From Mangrovimicrobium sp033283265 (GTDB lineage: Bacteria; Pseudomonadota; Gammaproteobacteria; Pseudomonadales; Halieaceae), in contig JAWMQN010000001.1 in NCBI GenBank assembly GCA_033283265.1, positions 1,922,001-1,986,000 of the forward strand: a stretch of 64,000 nt of DNA, written 5' to 3'. Each line of letters begins with the position of its first letter. Positions within the stretch are counted from its first letter, which is position 1. The notes below the pieces were generated by a model. The model saw only the letters and a program-made list of their open reading frames with translations, had not been told where the DNA came from and ran no database searches. Below are positions 18,035 through 25,645 of the stretch, in pieces. The translations under genes were made by a program, and so were the position numbers.

Positions 18035-18646
18035 TGTTATATCGTCCTGATGTTCTACAGCTTCACCAGGTATGCAGAACGCGCTCGCGGCATACGCTCC
18101 GTAATTCGCACCTGGCGACTATCACTAGGCGACTGTTCATGCGGCATACCGGAGGCTGCCCGCAACAGTCTTCGCAGAGGTTTTGCGTAAAGGAATGTAC
18201 CTCACACTCTTGGCACTAAAAGTTAGTACCTGCCCCGAACTGCCGAGCCAGTCTAGGAGCAATCAAGTTGCCAGGCAATCGTTGAGACGGTCAAGTGCAG
18301 GGAAATTGCAATTATTTTTCAGCGGATTCACTTTTTTTTACAGTGTAATTTCGCTAGTAGTCAGGCCGCTAAAATCAACGTCGATCGCGGAAGTTTGCCT
18401 ATATATAACCACAATAATCCCGAAGTACTGCAGCTATTGCGCGCACATTTCGGCTCGAACCACGGAAAAGAATGTCAGATTTTTTTACACTTTTCTCGAG
18501 AGCAGAAGTACCAGGATCGGCCCGTTGCAGGCCCTCCTCCGGTTCGAAAATTCAGAACTCTCGCAAATGCGTCTGGGAGTCAGGTGCGCTGGATGGCGCG
18601 GGGAGAGGGGTCGCCAGGCAGCAACCCCGGGATAGCAGACCGCGGT
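18035..18646. other. 612-base gene-free leader region of the exopolysaccharide operon
   Basis: This gap separates the end of prsR from the first exopolysaccharide gene. Apart from the sigma-54 promoter at 18258-18274 it holds AT-rich DNA (18300-18420, with TATATATA near 18398) that could bend or bind activators. Open frames on the plus strand here lack family motifs and codon bias. PrsR enhancer sites are expected upstream of 18274 but cannot be defined by eye. Confidence 0.6.
18258..18274 (-). promoter_or_regulatory. sigma-54 promoter of the exopolysaccharide operon
   Basis: Read on the minus strand, the site is CTGGCAACTTGATTGCT. It has TGGCA and TTGCT with the GG and GC pairs 12 bases apart, close to the YTGGCAC-N5-TTGCW consensus. 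Transcription would start near 18247, leaving a leader of about 210 bases before the export gene at 18034. PrsR, encoded immediately upstream, is a sigma-54 activator with GAFTGA, so this is very likely its target. Confidence 0.75.
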
Positions 18647-20020
18647 TCAGGCCTCACTCTGCGAGCGTGTTCGGAGCTGGTATTTCTCCAGTAACTTGTA
18701 GAGTGTTGGCCGGGTCACACCCAGCACCTGGGCCGCATCACTGATATTGAAATCACATTGCACGAGGGCGCGATGCACTACCCGGCGCTCGGCATCCTCG
18801 CGCACCTGGCGCAGGTTGATCGGCAGCGGTTCACCATCGACGTTCGCCAGTTCGAGATCCGCCGCGGAAATCTGCCCGCCGTCGGCGAGAATCATCGCAC
18901 GCTTCACCTTGCTCTCCAGTTCCCGGACGTTGCCGGGCCAGGCGTAGGATTCGATCGCGGTGATAGCCTCCTTGCCCAGGGTGCGTCGCGGACCGCCCAT
19001 CTCCTCGTTGAAACGCTCGACAAATGCCTTGGCAAGCAGCACCGCGTCGCCCTCGCGCTCGCGCAACATCGGAATTTTTATGGTGATCTCGCTGATGCGG
19101 TAGAACAGGTCCTCGCGGAAGCGGCCCTCGTCGATCATCTGCTGGATGTTCTGGTGGGTCGCGCAGATGATGCGTGTATCGACCGGAATTTCCTTGCGCC
19201 CGCCGACCCGCTCGATAACCCTTTCCTGCAGGAAGCGCAGCAACTTGGCCTGCAGTTCATGGGGCAGGTCGCCAATCTCGTCGAGGAAAAGGGTGCCGCC
19301 GTCGGCGCGCTCGATCTTGCCGACATGCTGGGCAGTAGCGCCGGTAAAGGCGCCCTTCTCGTGGCCAAACAATTCGGATTCGAGGAGGTTTTCCGGTATT
19401 GCCGCACAGTTGATGGCAACGATTTTCTCGTCGCTGCGCGGGCTGAGAGCATGCACTGCCTGGGCGAAGCGTTCCTTGCCGGTACCGCTCGCACCCAGTA
19501 GCAGCACAGTTACGTCAGTTGGCGCCACCCGCTCCACCAGCCGACATACCTCGAGCATCTGCGGGCTGCTGGCGATAATGCCCTGTAGCGGCGATTCGCG
19601 ATTGTTGAGTTGCAGGCGCTTGTTTTCTGCTTCCAGTTCGTAAACCCGGTAGGCGCGCTCGACAATCAGCCCGAGTACGTTTGGGTCCACCGGCTTCTGG
19701 TAGAAATCATAGGCACCGAGACTGACCGCTTCGATCGCATTGGCGCGGTCATTGTCGCCAGTTATCACGATGATCCGGGTCTCCGGCGCCAGCGAGAGAA
19801 TTTCCTTGAGCGTCGCCATTCCTTCAGTAACGCCGCCGGGGTCGGGTGGCAGCCCGAGGTCGAGCAGCACTACCCCGGGTTGCTCCCGGCGCAGAAAAGC
19901 CATTCCTTCAGCGCGGTTTCCCGCCAGTAGAACTTCGTACTCTTCAAATGCCCAGCGCAGCTGGTTCTGCAAGCCGCGGTCATCCTCGACCACCAGTAGT
20001 TTCTTCTTATCGTTCGCCAA
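18647..20020 (-). CDS. prsR: PEP-CTERM-box sigma-54 response regulator PrsR
   Basis: A 457-residue NtrC-type regulator. The receiver domain has the phospho-acceptor Asp54 in VVLLDLGLPPD. The AAA+ domain has GASGTGKERF (Walker A), KGAFTGA (sigma-54 contact) and GTLFLDEIGDL (Walker B). The C-terminal Fis-type helix-turn-helix is DAAQVLGVTRPTLYKLLEKY. The length and the N-terminal KKLLVVEDD fit the PrsR family, which controls exopolysaccharide and PEP-CTERM genes. The start is TTG at 20020 inside the end of prsK (14-base overlap), with GAGGAAG six bases upstream; no ATG would keep the first beta strand. Confidence 0.93.
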   Translation of the reverse strand: MANDKKKLLVVEDDRGLQNQLRWAFEEYEVLLAGNRAEGMAFLRREQPGVVLLDLGLPPDPGGVTEGMATLKEILSLAPETRIIVITGDNDRANAIEAVSLGAYDFYQKPVDPNVLGLIVERAYRVYELEAENKRLQLNNRESPLQGIIASSPQMLEVCRLVERVAPTDVTVLLLGASGTGKERFAQAVHALSPRSDEKIVAINCAAIPENLLESELFGHEKGAFTGATAQHVGKIERADGGTLFLDEIGDLPHELQAKLLRFLQERVIERVGGRKEIPVDTRIICATHQNIQQMIDEGRFREDLFYRISEITIKIPMLREREGDAVLLAKAFVERFNEEMGGPRRTLGKEAITAIESYAWPGNVRELESKVKRAMILADGGQISAADLELANVDGEPLPINLRQVREDAERRVVHRALVQCDFNISDAAQVLGVTRPTLYKLLEKYQLRTRSQSEA

Positions 20021-22109
20021 CTACAGCTTCCTCGTGTTCCTTGGGTAGAGCCAGGTGTAAATGGGAGGCACATGGTAGCACTACGGTAAAGCAGCTGCCT
20101 ACGCCCGGTTGGCTTTGAACCTGGATTTCTCCTCCGAGGCTGCGCACGTAATCGCGGCTCTCGACCACACCTATTCCCATGCCCGTCAGGCCCTTGGTCG
20201 TGTCAAAAGGCTTGAACAGTCGGTGGCGGATGAAATTTTCATCCATCCCGACACCGGTATCCTTGATCAAAACTTTTACCCTGCCCTCCTCCTCCTGCAG
20301 GCTGAGAGTTACAGTACCCTTGGGTGAGGTGGCTTCCTGCGCGTTCTGTACCAGATGCCCGAATACCGTTGCCAGTTGCTCGGCATCGGCCTCGACGAGG
20401 AAATCCTTGCGCGTTCGCGCAATGCGCGGCACGGGCAGTGTATTACTTTTTATCTCGATAACTTTTTTCAACATTGGCACCAGCTCCACGGCCTCCTTGC
20501 GGTTGCCGCGCAAGCCGCTGCGCATCTGCGCCATGAGGCGGGTCATGCGCTGCACTGAATTCTCGATGGTTTCAAAAACATCATCGATAAATTCAGGCTT
20601 GTTCCGGTGCCGCTCGGCGTTGGAAAGTATCAGCGACTGCTGGGCCAGAATGTTTTTCAGATCGTGCACGACGTAGGCTGAAAGGCGATTGAAGGCCTCG
20701 AACTGGCGCAGCTCCACCAGCGAGGCGTGGGCCTGGAATCGCGCCAGGTGAGTTGCCGCCGCCCGTCCGGCAACCTTAAGCAGGTCGCGGTCTTCCCAGT
20801 TCATCTGCGGCACCACGTCAGGACGTGTCATCAGCAGAATGCCCTGCAACCTATCGGTAAACATCAGCGGGACGATGAGCCACACCCGCGGCAGGCTCTC
20901 CACCGCCTCCGGCAACACAAGGTCGGTGTAGACTTCGCGATGCGCCCGCCATTCGCGCATATCGATAATCCAGCCGGTGCGCTCGAGCCAGTGCGCCATC
21001 GGCCCGAAATCGCCGAGATCACCCGGGTCTTCCATCTGCCAGTTCTCGATCAGCTTGAACCCACCGGACTCAGTCCGCATCCACAGCAGCGCCGACGGAC
21101 TGCCACAGAGTTTGGTCATGGCCTGGACGATGGCCATCGGGGTCGAGTTGGCGCTTTCCGCCAGGGTCTGGGTAAAGTCGAGCCATTCGCGGCGGTAGTC
21201 GTAGCGATAGCTGAAGAAATGCTTGCTCATCCAGACCCGCAGCAGATCCCGTGCCCGGGAAGAAATCACCACGGTGAGGAAGGCCAGGCCGGTAACGGAG
21301 AGGAAGGTCACCTGCATCACCCCGCCCCAGGTGCCCCCGTAGACGTTGATGGCGTAGGCAACAATGGAAATAAAGATCAGGTAAACCCCGGCCAGGAGCA
21401 GGGTAACTGTGTGGAACACGACGTGGCGCGACACCTGCGCCTCGGGGCTGCGCTTCTCGCTGCGCAGAATGGAGACTGCGAGTAGCGGCGCCGTGCAGGC
21501 GACCAGCACCCCGCGCACCTGCCACAGCAATGGGTTGATCTGCCTCAGGATCAGGCCTTCGGTGTACATCAGGAAGTCGAATATGTAGATGAAGCCCAGC
21601 CCGAGGAACAGGTACTTGAGGCGCCAGCGCTCGGACGGCGTGCTCAGGCGGAACACCTGTTCCAGCAGGACCAGCGTACCCAGGCTGAAACCAAGCCACA
21701 TCAAATAGGTCGCCGTGAGGTCGATGGAGGCAGGAAGACCGAGACGGAAGACAATCCAGTCTCCGGCAAACATCTGCACCACCATCAGGCAGATACCGGC
21801 GACAAACCAGGGCAGCCAGCGGCGGCTGGCGAAGAAGCGACCGGTACCGGCCAACTGCTGGCCGTACATGTTGTAGAGGAGGAACATCCAGGCAACGTTG
21901 CGGGCGGCTTCCACCGACCGGATCAGTTTTACCGGTGGCAGCTCGAGTTGCGTTCCCACCGCGACCACCGCACCCCATATCGCCGTTATGGATACGCAAA
22001 GGAGAGCCGACAGGCTGATCTTGCGATTGCGCCAGCGCAGGGCCAGGCCGATGCCCAGAATAGAGAACGTCAGCCAGGCCAGGCCGTAACTGAGGAAATA
22101 GATGTCTAT
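20007..22109 (-). CDS. prsK: PEP-CTERM system histidine kinase PrsK
   Basis: A membrane histidine kinase: eight or so N-terminal helices, a GAF-like domain, the H-box AYVVHDLKNILAQQ and a GHKL ATPase domain (NAQEA, DTGVGMD, GMGIGVVESRDYV). This is the PrsK layout and it is coupled to prsR. A start at GTG 21968 gives 653 residues and removes the first helix. The frame stays open for 47 more codons to a stop at 22110-22112, encoding DIYFLSYGLAWLTFSILGIG, a normal PrsK first helix. No ATG, GTG or TTG occurs there. The codon right after the stop is ATA at 22109, with GAGG about 8 bases upstream, so I extend to ATA (700 residues). The product is certain; the start codon is not. Confidence 0.85.
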   Translation of the reverse strand: MDIYFLSYGLAWLTFSILGIGLALRWRNRKISLSALLCVSITAIWGAVVAVGTQLELPPVKLIRSVEAARNVAWMFLLYNMYGQQLAGTGRFFASRRWLPWFVAGICLMVVQMFAGDWIVFRLGLPASIDLTATYLMWLGFSLGTLVLLEQVFRLSTPSERWRLKYLFLGLGFIYIFDFLMYTEGLILRQINPLLWQVRGVLVACTAPLLAVSILRSEKRSPEAQVSRHVVFHTVTLLLAGVYLIFISIVAYAINVYGGTWGGVMQVTFLSVTGLAFLTVVISSRARDLLRVWMSKHFFSYRYDYRREWLDFTQTLAESANSTPMAIVQAMTKLCGSPSALLWMRTESGGFKLIENWQMEDPGDLGDFGPMAHWLERTGWIIDMREWRAHREVYTDLVLPEAVESLPRVWLIVPLMFTDRLQGILLMTRPDVVPQMNWEDRDLLKVAGRAAATHLARFQAHASLVELRQFEAFNRLSAYVVHDLKNILAQQSLILSNAERHRNKPEFIDDVFETIENSVQRMTRLMAQMRSGLRGNRKEAVELVPMLKKVIEIKSNTLPVPRIARTRKDFLVEADAEQLATVFGHLVQNAQEATSPKGTVTLSLQEEEGRVKVLIKDTGVGMDENFIRHRLFKPFDTTKGLTGMGIGVVESRDYVRSLGGEIQVQSQPGVGSCFTVVLPCASHLHLALPKEHEEAVVGER

Positions 22110-22203
22110 TTATGCGTCCTCGGCAGCGTTTTTTTATAATTGAATCACGCTTACCTTTAGCAGGCTAACCAAAATTAGCTATTGCTGGTGTCGAAGCCTC
22201 GCC

Positions 22204-22482
22204 TCAGGCAGCGACTGCGCGGCGGCGATCGGGAAGCTTGCGCCTGTCTTCGCTGATCATCCTGCCATCAATCATAAGCGGAAAACTGACGGTTTGCCCA
22301 CTGCGCCGGTCGCGCTTGCTGCGCTCGAGATATCGCTGATGGTCGCCGGTGCCGAAGCCTGGACGGATCCTGGACTCGCGCTCCGGGGACATGTAGTTGC
22401 GTTTGGCATCGACCAGGATATACAGGGCAAGTGTGATGGAGCAGACGCCCATCAGCAGGAGAATGATCAGGACGGCATCCAT
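22204..22482 (-). CDS. small single-pass membrane protein, unknown function
   Basis: A 92-residue protein with one N-terminal transmembrane helix (LIILLLMGVCSITLALYILV, residues 4-24) followed by a very basic cytoplasmic tail rich in Arg/Lys and Asp (RYLERSKRDRRSGQ, EDRRKLPDRRRAV). It lies about 95 bases upstream of prsK on the same strand and may belong to the same transcript. I recognise no family. The composition and helix-plus-charged-tail design look like a genuine small membrane protein. The start ATG has AAGGA about 13 bases upstream, which is weak. Confidence 0.55.
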   Translation of the reverse strand: MDAVLIILLLMGVCSITLALYILVDAKRNYMSPERESRIRPGFGTGDHQRYLERSKRDRRSGQTVSFPLMIDGRMISEDRRKLPDRRRAVAA

Positions 22483-22836
22483 TTATTCCGTGATCCTTAT
22501 TTGGCTGACGCAAACATTTTATTTGAACTTCACTTTGCGTTCACAAAACTGCAAAGCAAGATCTGAGCCGGGTTCCACACTGGCCAGTAACTCCGCTATT
22601 TACCACGTGCTTCCCCCCCCCTTTCATACGCTGGAAATCACCTGACTGTAAATTTTACTGACAGCAGAAATTCATCACGTCAAGCCAGAATACACTGTTC
22701 GCGGCAAAAAATGGGCGACTATTATGTGACCCTGTTCACACTGTCGTGTTAATTCAAGCGGCATTGATACAAAATGCATGTTCATAAAAAGAATCCAGGG
22801 ACATGCCAGTGTTAAAACCAACAAGGAAATACTGCA
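22483..22836. other. 354-base promoter region of the PEP-CTERM gene
   Basis: No gene is seen. It contains a run of nine C at 22613-22621 and an inverted repeat GTGACCCTGTTCAC at 22726-22739. A weak sigma-54-like site, CGGCAAAAAATGGGC near 22702-22716, has GG and GC 12 bases apart but lacks the TTGC box. AAGGA lies about 10 bases before the ATG at 22837. Confidence 0.4.
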
Positions 22837-23475
22837 ATGCGTCTACCCATGCTCAAGAAGTTTACCGCGGCCCTCTGCCTGGCCTTTAGCTCCAGCGCCT
22901 TCCCGGCCACTTTCAGCGCCGTAGGCGACGCGCTCAGCGTCGGCTACACCGGCAACTCACCGGGGCTCACCGCGACCACTTCCTACCAGTTGCTCGCCAT
23001 TGCGGATGCCGGCCGGAGCTGGACCTTCCTCGGCTCACTGGACAACACTTCCTACCTCAGCTCGCGCATTTCCATAGCCGGTTTCAACACCAGCGGCCTC
23101 GTCGATCTCAGCGGCAGTGGCGCCAGCGGCGGCTTCAGCCAGGTGGGAGCCGGCGCGATGCCGGGGGGAAATTCGGTGGATTTCTGCGTGAAAAATGTCG
23201 GCGGCTCGAACTGCGCCGGGGGTGGTGGCAGCGGCGTGGGCAACAGCGATGATCCGTTGCTGTTCAGCTTCACCATCAGTCTGCAGCAGGCGACCGACAG
23301 TCTCGAACTCGGCGATTTCGCCGTGCGCTTCCAGTCCGTCGGCGGGCCGGGAAACATGGCTTTCGCGGCCTATGAGAACTTCACCCCGTCGGCGGTACCG
23401 CTGCCCGCGGCCGGCTGGCTAATGCTCTCTGCCCTGGCAGGTCTCGGCGCAACAAACTGGCGCCGCCGCAAGTAA
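22837..23475 (+). CDS. secreted PEP-CTERM/VPLPA-CTERM sorting-signal protein
   Basis: A 212-residue exported protein. The signal peptide is KFTAALCLAFSSSAFPA (cleavage near 24). The middle is low-complexity, rich in Gly, Ser and Asn (GGSNCAGGGGSGVGNSDD). The C-terminus is the three-part sorting signal VPLPAAGWLMLSALAGLG followed by RRRK, so it should be cut by an exosortase and released or anchored at the surface. The motif has VPLPA rather than VPEP. No exosortase gene is in the window, but prsK/prsR and the XrtA-type polysaccharide genes nearby show that the system is present. The mature function is unknown. Confidence 0.85.
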   Translation: MRLPMLKKFTAALCLAFSSSAFPATFSAVGDALSVGYTGNSPGLTATTSYQLLAIADAGRSWTFLGSLDNTSYLSSRISIAGFNTSGLVDLSGSGASGGFSQVGAGAMPGGNSVDFCVKNVGGSNCAGGGGSGVGNSDDPLLFSFTISLQQATDSLELGDFAVRFQSVGGPGNMAFAAYENFTPSAVPLPAAGWLMLSALAGLGATNWRRRK

Positions 23476-23485
23476 GTACCCGGCG

Positions 23486-24799
23486 CTAAGCCTCGCCGCG
23501 GCCGACACAGGTGTACTGGAAGCCGGAGGCCTGCATGGTTTCCGGCTCATAGACATTCCGCAGGTCGATAAACGCATTGCCGCGCATGAGTGTCTTTACC
23601 CTGGCGAGATCGAGGCCGCGGTAAGCGTTCCACTCTGTCATCAGCACCACGGCATCGGCGCCGTCTATCGCGGCATAGATATCCTCGGCGTATTCCACGC
23701 TCGAGGGCAGGTGGCCGCGCGCCTCGTGCACACCCTGGGGGTCGTGCGCGACGATGCTCGCGCCCTTGTCGATCAGCGGGGGAAGGATCGACAGCGAGGG
23801 TGCATCGCGCATGTCGTCAGTTTCCGGCTTGAATGTCAGGCCGAGCACGGCGATCCGCTTGCCGGACTCGCTGCCGCCGAGGGCGCGGCGAATCTTCTGC
23901 ACCATGCGCGCCTTCTGCGCGGCGTTGACTTCGACCACGGCCTCGACAATACGCGAGGAAACCCCGTACTCCTGGGCCGTGCGCACCAGCGCCAGGGTGT
24001 CCTTGGGAAAACAGGAACCGCCGTAGCCCGGCCCCGCGTGCAGGAACTTCTTGCCGATCCGGCCATCCAGGCCCATCCCCTTGGCCACCGCGTGAACATC
24101 CGCACCGACCGCCTCGCACAGCTGGGAAATCTCGTTGATAAAGCTGATCTTGGTGGCGAGGAAGGCGTTCGCCGCGTACTTGATCAGCTCCGCGCTCTCC
24201 AGGTCGGTGACCATGATTGGCGCCTCGATGAGGTTGAGGGGGCGGTACAGTTCGCGCAGCAGGCGCTCCGCCCGTTCACTCTCCACCCCCAGTACCACCC
24301 GGTCGGGGCGCATGAAATCGCCAATTGCCGCACCCTCGCGCAGGAACTCGGGGTTCGAGGCGACATCGAAGTCCGCTGCCGGGTTGGTCTCGGCGACAAT
24401 CCGCTTTACCTGTGCTGCGGTGCCGACCGGTACGGTGGACTTGTCGACAATCACCGTGTAGCCAGTGAGGTGCGGTGCGATGTCCTTTGCCGCCGCGTAG
24501 ACATAGCCGAGGTCGGCGTGGCCATCGCCGCGCCGGGTGGGTGTGCCGACGGCGATGAAGATCAGGTCCGCCGCGCTGACCGCACTGGCGAGTTCCGTGG
24601 TGAAGCTGAGTCTGCCCGCCGCCCTGTTGCGCGCCACCAGGCTTTCCAGTCCGGGCTCGTAGATCGGGATGCTGCCCGCCTCCAGCATGTCGATACGCTG
24701 CTGGTTGAGATCGACACAGACGACTTCCGCGCCGAACTCCGAGAAGCAAGCTCCCGATACCAGGCCGACATAGCCGGCGCCGATCATTACAACACGCAT
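23486..24799 (-). CDS. ugd: UDP-glucose 6-dehydrogenase
   Basis: A 437-residue nucleotide-sugar dehydrogenase. The NAD-binding loop is MIGAGYVGLVSGACFSEFG at 6-24. Conserved segments are VGTPTR near 84, STVPVGT near 121, NPEFLREG near 149, and the catalytic Cys263 in GGSCFPKDT. The C-terminal domain has GLTFKPETDDMRDAPS. It oxidises UDP-glucose to UDP-glucuronate, supplying an acidic sugar for the exopolysaccharide locus nearby. UDP-ManNAc or UDP-GlcNAc dehydrogenases share the fold, but this sequence resembles Ugd most closely. It converges on the PEP-CTERM gene with a gap of only 10 bases. Confidence 0.93.
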   Translation of the reverse strand: MRVVMIGAGYVGLVSGACFSEFGAEVVCVDLNQQRIDMLEAGSIPIYEPGLESLVARNRAAGRLSFTTELASAVSAADLIFIAVGTPTRRGDGHADLGYVYAAAKDIAPHLTGYTVIVDKSTVPVGTAAQVKRIVAETNPAADFDVASNPEFLREGAAIGDFMRPDRVVLGVESERAERLLRELYRPLNLIEAPIMVTDLESAELIKYAANAFLATKISFINEISQLCEAVGADVHAVAKGMGLDGRIGKKFLHAGPGYGGSCFPKDTLALVRTAQEYGVSSRIVEAVVEVNAAQKARMVQKIRRALGGSESGKRIAVLGLTFKPETDDMRDAPSLSILPPLIDKGASIVAHDPQGVHEARGHLPSSVEYAEDIYAAIDGADAVVLMTEWNAYRGLDLARVKTLMRGNAFIDLRNVYEPETMQASGFQYTCVGRGEA

Positions 24800-24955
24800 A
24801 GGATTGTCCCGGTGAAAAATGGCAGAGCGTATTTTTCAGGGAGTTGCACCCCGGTGCAAGCCTTAATCCCCGCCCGCGGGCTGAATTCCGGGCGGCGCGG
24901 CGAGCGCGGTCGAGCTGGCTCGGCGTAAAGAAATATGACGCCCGATCGGGTCAGG

Positions 24956-25501
24956 CTAGGCGCCCTGCACCGTCGCCAGCAATTCCAGCGCCTCATCACA
25001 CCAGGCCAGGTACTGCTCGCCCTGGCGGATGCCCGCGGCCAGCGCCAGGTAGACACCCTTGTGACGGGTGGGCAGTGTTTCGGGGCTGTCATAGTGAGTG
25101 CGGCGAATTTTTTCGTACAGGTAGAGACGGCGCATCATTTCACCGCGGCGCTCGGTGATTTCCGTCGCGAGGTGTTCGGCGTTGCCCGCGTCGAGGTTGT
25201 ACAGCTTGAGCAGGAGCTCGTCCTTGGCGGCCTGCACCCGGGTATTCCCGAATACCCACTGCGCCAGTGCGTCGCGCCCCGCCTTGGTCATACCGTAGAC
25301 GATCTTGTTCGGCCGCCCGCTCTGCTGCACCTCGCGCCGGTTCAACAGGCCCTTGTCAGCGAGCTTGTGCAGCTCCTGGTAGATCTGCTGGTGGGTAGCC
25401 TGCCAGAAGAGCCCCAGCGAAGTCTCGAAATCACGCGACAGCTCCGAACCGGACAGGTCCGCATCCAGGAGTGCAGTCATGATGGCGTGAGCCAGCGCCA
25501 T
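24956..25501 (-). CDS. PadR family transcriptional regulator
   Basis: A 181-residue regulator. The N-terminal winged helix (LAHAIMTALLDADLSGSELSRDFE, FWQATHQQIYQELHKLADKGLL, wing GRPNKIVYGMTKAG) is followed by the C-terminal helical dimerisation domain of the PadR/AphA type (KDELLLKLYNLD to YLAWCDEALELL). It binds DNA as a dimer and usually represses nearby genes in response to small molecules. It is divergent from nothing and lies between ugd and the malonyl-CoA decarboxylase gene, all on the minus strand, so its target is uncertain. Confidence 0.88.
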   Translation of the reverse strand: MALAHAIMTALLDADLSGSELSRDFETSLGLFWQATHQQIYQELHKLADKGLLNRREVQQSGRPNKIVYGMTKAGRDALAQWVFGNTRVQAAKDELLLKLYNLDAGNAEHLATEITERRGEMMRRLYLYEKIRRTHYDSPETLPTRHKGVYLALAAGIRQGEQYLAWCDEALELLATVQGA

Positions 25502-25608
25502 GGCGAGTACCGTTGTTATATGGAAGCCAAAGCATAGACGCAGCCTGCAGATCCTGCAGCCCTGCAGCTACAACAAGAGAAGAAAGAGCGAATGATGCAG
25601 CGGAAACA

Positions 25609-25633
25609 GTCCCGGCACGTCGCGCCGGGACTA
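25609..25633 (-). terminator. possible terminator of the malonyl-CoA decarboxylase gene
   Basis: An inverted repeat with 9-base arms (AGTCCCGGC / GCCGGGACT) and a 7-base loop begins 12 bases after the stop codon of the decarboxylase gene. It is followed only by GTTTCC, so the U-tract is weak. Confidence 0.45.
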
Positions 25634-25645
25634 TCGGTACACGCT

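Noticed and set aside
18183..18744. Open frames of 90-150 codons in the leader of the exopolysaccharide operon
   Set aside because: They have no ribosome site, no family resemblance and mixed codon use, and they overlap the sigma-54 promoter region. The region is better read as regulatory.
22702..22717. Sigma-54 promoter upstream of the PEP-CTERM gene
   Set aside because: The GG/GC spacing fits, but the -12 box reads GGGC rather than TTGC, so I did not list it as a separate feature.
23711..24928. 405-codon plus-strand frame opposite ugd, and similar long frames opposite malonyl-CoA decarboxylase, rep, the RND permease, the TonB receptors and the Rieske genes
   Set aside because: In GC-rich DNA the antisense frames of real genes stay open by codon bias. 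The translations are low-complexity and match no family.
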